A stretch of DNA of 13,077 nucleotides from UBA6164 sp964344895 (lineage in GTDB: Bacteria > Patescibacteriota > Gracilibacteria > BD1-5 > UBA6164). Below are positions 7,508 to 13,077 of the stretch, piece after piece. The notes under the pieces are model-generated. The model made no database searches, was not told where the DNA came from, and saw only the letters and a list, made by a program, of their open reading frames with translations. Within the stretch, counting starts at the first letter, position 1. Every line of letters begins with the position of its first letter. Where the stretch lies: the NCBI GenBank assembly GCA_964344895.1, contig CAYFPB010000028.1:1-13077 (forward strand). The letters run 5' to 3'. The position numbers and the translations under genes were made by a program.

Positions 7508-8452
7508 ATGAAGACACTTATATTATGACTATGAGCATTTTGATTTGCTGTAGCTAAACATTTATGAGAAAACAATAAAGATACTGATTTTTATGCTTAT
7601 GAATTAAATAATGAGATTTTTGATAGTATAAAAAATGGAAGAAAACATCCTTTCTTTTTTGATTGATATAGTTTACCAGAAAATATTGTATTTACAGATA
7701 ACTATAAAGAAATATTAAAAGAAATTGATTTATTAATTTTAGCTATACCAACTCAATTTATAAATAGTACTATTTGAGAGCTTAAAAATGAATTAAAACC
7801 TTGAGTTACAATATTAAATCTTGCTAAATGAATAGATCTAAATAATGACTTATCAATAAGTGAACTATTATCAAAACAAATGTGAGATAAAGATTATAAT
7901 TATGCGGTTTTATCATGATGAATGATAGCTTCAGAATTTGTAGAATGAAAAATACTATGAGCTGATATAGCTATAGAAAATAGTGAGATTTGAAATCAAT
8001 TAAAAAAAATGTTTCAAAGTGAAAACTTAACTATAAAAATAAGAAAAAATGTAGTAAATGTAGAACTTTATGGTAGTTTAAAAAATATACTAGCTATTAT
8101 TACAGGTTATTATGAAGCTAAGTGATACAAGCAGTCAAGTATATGATTGATTATATCAGATTTTTTAGTAGAAATGCAAGGTATTATTGTTTTATACTGA
8201 GGAAATCAAGTTTTAGACTTCTCTTACTATTCCCTATGATCAGATATAATAGCTACTTGTTTTTGAGATTCAAGAAATAGATATTTAGGAAAGCTTTTAT
8301 GATCAGGAAAAAACATAGAGCAAGCTATAGAAATACTTATAAATGAAAATAAGATGGCTGAATGATATAAGACTTTGTTAGTGGTACATGATAAAGTAAA
8401 AGATTTAGAATGATATGATATGATAAAATTTATTCATAAAAAAATAATATAG
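7508..8452 (+). CDS. gpsA: Glycerol-3-phosphate dehydrogenase [NAD(P)+], diverged
   Basis: A 314-residue cytosolic enzyme that reduces dihydroxyacetone phosphate to sn-glycerol 3-phosphate for phospholipid synthesis. It has the Rossmann loop GLGAFG (7-12), LLILAIPTQ (75-83), NLAKGID (104-110, Lys107), ELYGSLKNILAIITG (186-200, catalytic Lys192), and GSDIIATCFGDSRNRYLG (244-261), matching the family GD-L-TC…SRNR block. Of 29 glycines 22 are UGA. One region departs from the family: SGGMIASEF (136-144), where most members have SGPSFAxE. Stop is TAG, the only TAG in the window, and it lies inside the terminator stem. GpsA in a reduced genome suggests some lipid-head building, or ancestral retention. 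Confidence 0.88.
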
Positions 8453-8470
8453 CATATTGCTATATTATTT
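8442..8470. terminator. Bidirectional terminator between gpsA and nusB
   Basis: A 13-bp perfect stem (8442-8454 with 8458-8470) has a 3-nt loop. It contains the gpsA TAG and abuts the nusB stop at 8471-8473. Confidence 0.75.
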
Positions 8471-8944
8471 TTACTTAAAAAAACTAACACTTATTTCATT
8501 ATAATCATTTTCTTTAATTTTGTTTAATTCATCATAGTTTTCTATAACAGTGTTTAGTACACCATTAACTATTTTTTTAGATGAATCATCTCAGAAAGAT
8601 TTTGCAATTTGTACTGCTTCATTAATAGTTACCTTTGCTGGGATTTCTTCATCTAAGAAAAACATTTCAGCTAGTCCCATATATATAGGTAAAATATATA
8701 TTGGGCTCATTTTTTCTATTTTGTATTTAGGAGTGTATTTGTTTATAATAAAAATAAAAAACTTTTCATAGTAAGTAATTGTTTTTACCATACTTTCAAT
8801 ATATTTCTCATCTTTTGAAAAACTAAAAACACTGTCATAAAAACTATTTAGAAAAAGATCTTTATCTATATTGTTATAAACCATAGAATAAAGCTCTTGA
8901 AATAAAAGTCTTCTTGATTTTATACGATTTACCTTATCTGACAT
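8471..8944 (-). CDS. nusB: Transcription antitermination factor NusB
   Basis: A 157-residue all-helical RNA-binding protein that, with NusE/S10, NusA and NusG, forms the rRNA antitermination complex. The start SDKVNRIKSRRLLFQELYSM matches the family's N-terminal Arg-rich RNA-binding segment ('..R..A...LY'). The C-terminal VTINEAVQIAKSFGDDSSKKIVNGVLNTV is the conserved 'INEAVELAK.FG…FVNGVL' block. Length is a little above the usual 130-150. It lies downstream of rpmF beyond a long palindromic terminator; I see no clear promoter in the 26 bp between, so it may depend on readthrough. Confidence 0.88.
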
Positions 8945-8970
8945 ATTTTTTATTAAAATTTAAAAGACAC

Positions 8971-9010
8971 AAAAATAACATAGATTTTTATAAAAATCTA
9001 TGTTATTTTT
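8971..9010 (-). terminator. 40-bp perfect palindrome, terminator after rpmF
   Basis: Positions 8971-8990 are the exact reverse complement of 8991-9010. Folded, it forms an 18-bp or longer stem with a minimal loop and T-run, 4 bp after the rpmF stop. nusB begins 26 bp beyond, so it may be leaky or serve as an RNase III site. Confidence 0.75.
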
Positions 9011-9014
9011 GTTA

Positions 9015-9227
9015 TTATATTCTAGTTGTATTATTTTTCTTAGCTTTTGGAGCTTCTACAACTCTACCTTTATATACCCCATTTTCATCAGCAAAATGAG
9101 ATAAACCAGTAGCTTCTTTGTTTAACATAACTCTGTTTTTTAGCTTTTTAGCAGCTAATTTTATCCAGTTACTTGTTCTTCTTCTAGTTCTTGATTTAGA
9201 AGTTTTTTTAGTTGGTCAGAAAGCCAT
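9015..9227 (-). CDS. rpmF: 50S ribosomal protein L32 (bL32)
   Basis: A 70-residue basic protein of the large ribosomal subunit. The family start MAFGPTKKTSKSRTRRRTSN (UGA for Gly4, usually 'MAVPKRKtSksrrr.RR') and the C-terminal LSHFADENGVYKGRVVEAP ('l...C..cG.y.gr.V') identify it. All four cysteines of the zinc-binding form are absent, so this is a zinc-free (C-) paralogue type. It has a strong promoter with a GC-rich start region, consistent with ribosomal-gene control, and lies divergent to the two-component system. Confidence 0.9.
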
Positions 9228-9270
9228 AATATCTGTGTGTTAAATAATAAAGAGCATTTTTACGCGGGGT

Positions 9271-9298
9271 ATTGTATATCTTTTTTAATAAAATGCAA
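9271..9298 (-). promoter_or_regulatory. Promoter of rpmF
   Basis: On the minus strand TTGCAT (9293-9298) and TACAAT (9271-9276) are 16 bp apart. The start region (9262-9270, minus strand ACCCCGCGT) is unusually GC-rich for this genome, like the discriminators of stringently controlled ribosomal promoters. Confidence 0.6.
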
Positions 9299-9309
9299 AT
9301 TTAAATTTG
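9296..9309. promoter_or_regulatory. 14-bp palindrome between divergent promoters
   Basis: CAAATTTAAATTTG is its own reverse complement. It overlaps the -35 elements of both rpmF (minus) and the response-regulator operon (plus), placing it as a possible shared operator. It is AT-rich, so chance is possible. Confidence 0.35.
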
Positions 9310-9334
9310 AAAAAAAATTAAAAATGTGTATAAT
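9307..9334 (+). promoter_or_regulatory. Promoter of the two-component operon
   Basis: TTGAAA (9307-9312) and perfect TATAAT (9329-9334) are 16 bp apart, preceded by TGTG as in extended -10 elements, about 32 bp before the response-regulator ATG. Confidence 0.65.
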
Positions 9335-9366
9335 AAGCTAAATTTACATGTAATTTTATAAAAAAA

Positions 9367-10035
9367 ATGAGAAAAATATTGATAGTTGAAGATGATAGAT
9401 GAATATCAGCTTCTTTGAAGTTGTATTTAGAAAACTCAAACTATAATGTTGTATTGCATTTTGACTGAATTGATGCTGTTGAGAGAGTTAAAACAGAAAA
9501 TCCAGATCTATTAATACTTGATATAAATCTACCACTTAAGGATGGTATTCAAATAACTCAAGAATTAAGAGAGTTTACAAACTTACCAATAGTAATGTTA
9601 ACTGCTAGATGAAGTGAAGATGATAGAATAAATTGACTTGATGCATGAGCTGATGATTATGTTGCAAAACCTTTTTCTCCTAGAGAATTACTAGCTAGGA
9701 TAAATACAATTATGAGAAGACTTACTGATAGAGAACCTTCTAGTAAAAATTTATTAAAACTATGATGAGTTGTAATTGATACTGATAAAAAATCAGTAGA
9801 ATCAGACTGAGAAAAAGTAACTCTTACATCAAATGAGTATGAAATATTAAAAAAACTTATAGAAGTAAAATGAGCTATTGTTTCAAGAGAAACAATAATG
9901 AAAGAAATAATTGGTTATGAAAAATATGTGTATGATAGAACAATAGATACACATATAAAAAATTTAAGAAAAAAGATTAATAAACAAAATTTTATTGTAA
10001 CTGTAAGATGAGAATGATATAGAATTAATATTTAA
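9367..10035 (+). CDS. OmpR/PhoB-family response regulator
   Basis: A 222-residue DNA-binding regulator. The receiver domain (1-118) has the acidic pocket EDD (8-10), phospho-acceptor Asp52 (LLILDINLPLKDG), Thr79 (VMLTAR) and Lys101 (AKPFSPREL). The C-terminal winged helix (about 130-222) ends with the family's DRTIDTHIKNLRKKI and VRGEGYRINI. Gly12, Gly34, Gly82, Gly90, Gly94 and others are UGA. The partner kinase begins 8 bp downstream. Phosphorylated OmpR-family proteins bind tandem direct repeats about 11 bp apart, as found upstream of the gene at 11567. Confidence 0.92.
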
Positions 10036-10043
10036 ATATAAAT

Positions 10044-11369
10044 ATGACACTCTCAAGAAAATTTATTATATCCCTTGTTTTATCTATTATATTTATCGCA
10101 TGAGTAAATATAATAGCTTTTTTTGTGTTTTATTCTTCCCACTTGGAAAGTTATTTTATAGAAAAAGTTAAAACTAGAGATAATATAACTATAGATTATA
10201 TAAATACAGTAATAGAAAAACAAACAGTTGATGATATAGATAGTATATTTAGTGATACAGAGATAGAATTTTTTGAACTACTTGAAAATAATGATTGAAA
10301 TATTCCTCTTGATAAACAACAAAATGTTGATGTTGTTATTAATTATTTAGTAAAAAGTGGTGTAAGTCATAAATATATAGAAGAAATAATTCCACCTGAT
10401 AATTTTTCTAAGGTAATTGAAGCTCTTTGAGATGAAAACTCTTTGGAGTATGATTTTGTAAAAAAGATGATAAACTCAATAATTATTACAAATATAGTTT
10501 CAATTTTTATTATCATAGTAGGGTTACTTATTTTTATTAGAAGTACTATTTTACCTATTAGAAATGTTACATCTAGAATACAGAAAGCTATTAGTGATAC
10601 AAATGTAATATGAGATAATGCAAAACTTGAAATTAAATATCATAATAAAAAAGATGAGGTTTGATTGCTTATAGATGCAATTAATAATCTGAATAATAAA
10701 CTAAATATGCAAGAAACTATTAGATCAAGACTTCTTGCTGATATATCACATGAATTAAAAACACCAATTACTTCTATTCAATGTTATTTAGAATGAATTA
10801 ATGATGGGGTTATAAAACTAGATAATAAAAATCTAAAAGCTATTACTGATGAAATGACTAGACTTATAGCTTTGGTTAACAAAATAATGGAATATGAAAA
10901 AAGTGATAGAGAAAAATTAAATATTAGCTTGGATGCATACAATGTATCTGACCTGATCAAACTTTTAGTTGAAACCCATAAGAAGAGGCTAAAAGAAAAT
11001 AAGCAAAGAATCAAAGTTACTTGAGATGATAAGCTATTACTAGCTTTGGATGAAAATCTATTTAAGCAACTTGTTCATAATTTAATCTGAAACTTTTTAA
11101 AATATGCATGAAGGAATTCCCTTCTCAAGATTAATATAACAAAAAAATATATTGATTTTACAGATAATTGAGTATGAATAAAAACTTCACAAATTCCCTA
11201 TTTAACAGAGAAATTTTATCAAGGTAATATCGAAAAAACTTGAGATATAGACTCAAGAGGTATTGGTGTATGATTAAGTATTATTAAAAAAATAATATTA
11301 TCTCATGGATGGAAGTATGAAATCAAATCAGATAGTGGTAAGGGGTTTAGTTTTAAGATATATATATAA
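10044..11369 (+). CDS. Membrane sensor histidine kinase
   Basis: A 441-residue HPK with two membrane helices (about 7-30 and 143-166) bracketing a roughly 110-residue extracytoplasmic sensor, acidic and without a recognised fold. A HAMP linker (167-220) and the dimerisation domain with H-box LADISHELKTPITSI (phospho-acceptor His236) follow. The ATPase has N-box HNLIGN (345-350), G1 DNGVGI (374-379), F-box LTEKFYQG and G2 RGIGVGLSIIKKI (405-417). All key catalytic elements are intact, so it should be active. The N-box has Asn-Leu-Ile-Gly-Asn where many have N-L-x-x-N-A. It is co-transcribed with the response regulator. The stimulus is unknown, but the large outside loop fits envelope or host-contact sensing. 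Confidence 0.92.
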
Positions 11370-11399
11370 AAATAGTAATAATAATATTACTATTTTTTT
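11368..11399 (+). terminator. Intrinsic terminator of the two-component operon
   Basis: A 13-bp stem (11368-11380 with 11385-11397), a 4-nt loop ATAA and a T-run. It overlaps the kinase TAA. Confidence 0.8.
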
Positions 11400-11436
11400 C
11401 ATTTTTCAAAGCTAAGCGGATTGCAATAAAAAAAAT

Positions 11437-11454
11437 CTTCACAATATCTTCACA
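11437..11454 (+). promoter_or_regulatory. PhoB-box-like tandem repeat (candidate response-regulator site)
   Basis: Two identical heptamers CTTCACA (11437-11443 and 11448-11454) are separated by 4 bp, an 11-bp period equal to one DNA helical turn. This is the geometry of PhoB/OmpR-family sites. It ends 8 bp before the -35 element of the next gene, as expected for activation by the neighbouring regulator. Identity of the binding protein is inferred. Confidence 0.55.
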
Positions 11455-11462
11455 TTAAAAAC

Positions 11463-11490
11463 TTGAAATATAAAAAAAAATGAATATAGT
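11463..11490 (+). promoter_or_regulatory. Promoter of the exported coiled-coil gene
   Basis: TTGAAA (11463-11468) and TATAGT (11485-11490) are 16 bp apart, about 75 bp before the ATG. The -35 hexamer equals that of the two-component operon promoter, and the -10 is off-consensus by one base. Confidence 0.55.
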
Positions 11491-11500
11491 ATCTTCAAGT

Positions 11501-11548
11501 TAGGGAAAAAATAGGTTAAAGCCAAAAAATAATACTTAAATTTCCCTA
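11501..11548 (+). promoter_or_regulatory. Structured 5' leader hairpin
   Basis: TAGGGAAA (11501-11508) can pair with TTTCCCTA (11541-11548) around a 32-nt A-rich loop, directly followed by a T-run (11551-11555). It starts near the predicted transcript start. It could be an attenuator-like stem, an mRNA-stabilising stem or a riboswitch-like element. I do not recognise a known class. Confidence 0.35.
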
Positions 11549-11566
11549 ATTTTTTATGAGTTTATT

Positions 11567-12412
11567 ATGATGAGAAGAATCCTACTTTTAATAGTAGCAA
11601 TTACATTTTCCTTAAGTTTTGATATAGCTAATTCATATGATAATGAATTGGTTGTTTTTGAGGAGTCTCAAAAAAGTATTAGAGAGTTAAAAGAAAATAT
11701 AAATGAGCTTGATTCTGATAGTAAAAAACTAGATGATAGATTGAATGATTTAAATGCTGATTATAGATTAAAGTTTTTTTTAAGAACTGATTTATCTTCT
11801 TATGATATAAAGCAAATAAAGGTTATTGTTGATAGTTATAATGATGCTAAGAAAAATATTGAATCAAAACAATATGTAAATGCTAGAAATCTTGATCCTA
11901 CTATTAATGAAAAAAAGCTTTTATTAGAAGAGAAAAAAAAGTTTTATAGTGGTTTGATTAAATATATAGATATTAGGTTTAAAAAACAATACTTAGAGTA
12001 TATAAAGCATGATGTTATTATATCAACTCAAAAATCTGATGTTACTACTGATATTATTAGAAAAAAAGAAATTTTAAACAATAAGGTTGAATCAATAGAA
12101 AATAAGATAAAGGATCATAAGAAGAAACTTAATGATAACTTAAATAAGCTTATTGAAAAAAAGATAAAAGAAAAGATAGAGAGTTTAAAAAATAATGAAA
12201 AATTTAGACTACTAAACAAACAAACAAAAGTTAAAGTTTTAGATAAGACTATTACAGTTCTAAAAGAAAAAATGCAAAACTATAAAGAGTCTAGTTTACA
12301 AAATCATAACTCATCTCAAGATAAAAAACTTCAAACATACAAGATTGCTATAAAGATGTTAGAAAAGTTCAAAAAATCTCTACTAGAGAAAAAAACAACT
12401 CCAAATAATTAA
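11567..12412 (+). CDS. Exported lysine-rich coiled-coil protein, function unknown
   Basis: 281 residues. A typical Sec signal peptide: MMRR, then a hydrophobic core (ILLLIVAITFSLSF) and a cut near IANS-YD. There is no other membrane segment, so it is periplasmic or secreted. The mature part is mainly long charged helices, heptad-like and Lys/Glu-rich (about 30-70, 165-230 and 255-275; ENKIKDHKKKLNDNLNKLIEKK is an example). It has one glycine (GGT) and no UGA codon. ATGs at 11567 and 11570 are both possible. It lies after the two-component operon with its own promoter and a PhoB-box-like repeat, suggesting it is a target of that system. No homologue recognised; a surface spacer or binding protein is possible. 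Confidence 0.75.
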   Translation: MMRRILLLIVAITFSLSFDIANSYDNELVVFEESQKSIRELKENINELDSDSKKLDDRLNDLNADYRLKFFLRTDLSSYDIKQIKVIVDSYNDAKKNIESKQYVNARNLDPTINEKKLLLEEKKKFYSGLIKYIDIRFKKQYLEYIKHDVIISTQKSDVTTDIIRKKEILNNKVESIENKIKDHKKKLNDNLNKLIEKKIKEKIESLKNNEKFRLLNKQTKVKVLDKTITVLKEKMQNYKESSLQNHNSSQDKKLQTYKIAIKMLEKFKKSLLEKKTTPNN

Positions 12413-12428
12413 TTTGGAGTTGTTTTTT
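12391..12428 (+). terminator. Intrinsic terminator of the coiled-coil gene
   Basis: A 16-bp perfect stem (12391-12406 with 12412-12427), a 5-nt loop and a T-run. The gene's stop codon lies in the loop and stem. It may also stop transcription from the convergent gene ending at 12439. Confidence 0.85.
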
Positions 12429-12438
12429 TGTTAATTAT

Positions 12439-13077
12439 TTAATAATGTAACACAACTATTTTATATTTTTTATTTATATTATTTAAGTCTGCATAAATAA
12501 GTAAGTCTCAATCAGTTTCTCATAATCTAACAGGTAAAAAATTATGATTAGTACTATTGAATCAATAGTTTTCCCGTACATCACTTTGATAGTAATAAGC
12601 ACTTAATATAACTGTATTTCAATTTCACCATCATAATGGTAGATGTATTCTGTTAGTAGTATTAGCAACACTTCAAACTGTTCAAGTAAATACTTTCATT
12701 CACTTAATTATATCTCAATTATTAATTTTAATTCATCAGTTTACATCCAACTTTGCTCAAGGTATAGAAATACCTATTCATACATTACCATTATTATATA
12801 CAAAATTACCTGTTCATATTGTTGTAAATATTTGATCTGCTCATGATTGATTTGATACATAGTTTATATCTGCATTTGCTCTATTCCTATATATCTCAAG
12901 GTTTGCTGTTGCATCATAACCTATTTTTATACTTGCTTTATCTGTATCACTTCAAGTAGCTTTATATATACTTATCGAAGAATCCGTTCAGTTTGTTCTA
13001 TTTTGAACCTCTAGCATATCTCATGGTGAAGTAGTTCAGATTCATACATTACCAGCACTATCTATACGCATTTTTTC
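12439..13077 (-). CDS. Tail-fibre/surface-adhesin-like protein, C-terminal part
   Basis: The last 212 residues of a protein continuing past the window end. It has two copies of the NVGIG repeat: AGNVGIGTTSPGDMLEV (8-24 of the fragment) and NGNVGIGISIPGAKLDVNGG (96-115). This repeat is typical of phage tail-fibre and large bacterial surface proteins (often beta-structured trimeric stalks). Between and after them lie beta-rich, Gly/Asn/Thr-rich segments; the end (ILSAYYYQSDVRENYGFN…GDLLIYADLNNINKKYK) looks like a globular tip. Many glycines are UGA, so the gene is adapted to this cell. It could be a cellular adhesin or a prophage fibre; no other phage gene is present here, which favours the former. 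Confidence 0.7.

Noticed and set aside
10784..11014. Minus-strand open frame inside the histidine kinase
   Set aside because: Antisense to the conserved H-box/ATPase region; no promoter or family match.
11461..11500. Inverted repeat ACTTGAA…TTCAAGT around the promoter of the coiled-coil gene
   Set aside because: One arm overlaps the -35 hexamer and the arms are 26 bp apart; likely coincidental, weaker than the tandem CTTCACA repeat.
11556..11591. Short frame ATG-AGT-TTA… (11 codons) upstream of and overlapping the coiled-coil gene start
   Set aside because: Too short, overlaps a well-supported start in another frame, and has no motif; a leader peptide cannot be shown.
1..13077. CRISPR array, tRNA or rRNA genes, insertion sequence
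   Set aside because: No regularly spaced repeats, no cloverleaf or rRNA-like segment and no transposase reading frame were seen under code 25.

Overview
The window reads as a coherent bacterial chromosome only if UGA is translated as glycine (NCBI code 25). Under the standard code nearly every gene is broken. With UGA=Gly, long conserved proteins appear: FtsW, MutS domains, RNase III, GpsA, NusB, HolA, an OmpR-type regulator and a histidine kinase. UGA falls at invariant glycines, such as the GxGxxG nucleotide loop of GpsA, the G boxes of the kinase and 'LGDAV' of RNase III. In GpsA, 22 of 29 glycines are UGA. No gene here ends in TGA: all but one end in TAA, and gpsA ends in TAG. This code, the extreme AT richness, the compact layout and the small proteins point to Candidatus Gracilibacteria or Absconditabacteria (SR1) of the Patescibacteria/CPR. 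The sequence does not let me choose between the two.

Layout. 1-115: tail of an unidentified + strand frame. 177-749 (+): rhomboid intramembrane protease, converging through a shared terminator with a small methyltransferase-fold protein (771-1280, -). 1339-2723 (-): antitoxin, ParE/RelE-like toxin and holA (DNA polymerase III delta), apparently co-transcribed from a promoter before the antitoxin. 2788-6311 (-): rnc, yggT, ftsW and a mutS that stops after the N-terminal half and has no ATPase domain; a GC-rich hairpin repeat sits between ftsW and mutS. 6477-7372 (-): two small unidentified genes. 7508-8452 (+): gpsA, converging with nusB (8471-8944, -), which follows rpmF (9015-9227, -). 9367-11369 (+): a two-component response regulator and histidine kinase, transcribed divergently from rpmF. 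11567-12412 (+): an exported, lysine-rich coiled-coil protein with its own promoter, a PhoB-box-like repeat and a structured leader. 12439-13077 (-): C-terminal end of a surface or tail-fibre-like protein.

The window mixes housekeeping genes (replication, RNA processing, division, phospholipid precursor, ribosome) with an envelope-sensing module. The best candidate for an undescribed unit is the two-component system plus the adjacent secreted coiled-coil gene. That gene's promoter carries two CTTCACA heptamers 4 bp apart, the geometry bound by OmpR/PhoB-family regulators. Also notable are the half-length MutS next to a toxin-antitoxin pair, and a pair in which the antitoxin needs UGA=Gly but the toxin does not.

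Promoters are recognisable as TTGNNN and TANNNT hexamers, usually 16 bp apart. Shine-Dalgarno sequences are essentially absent.
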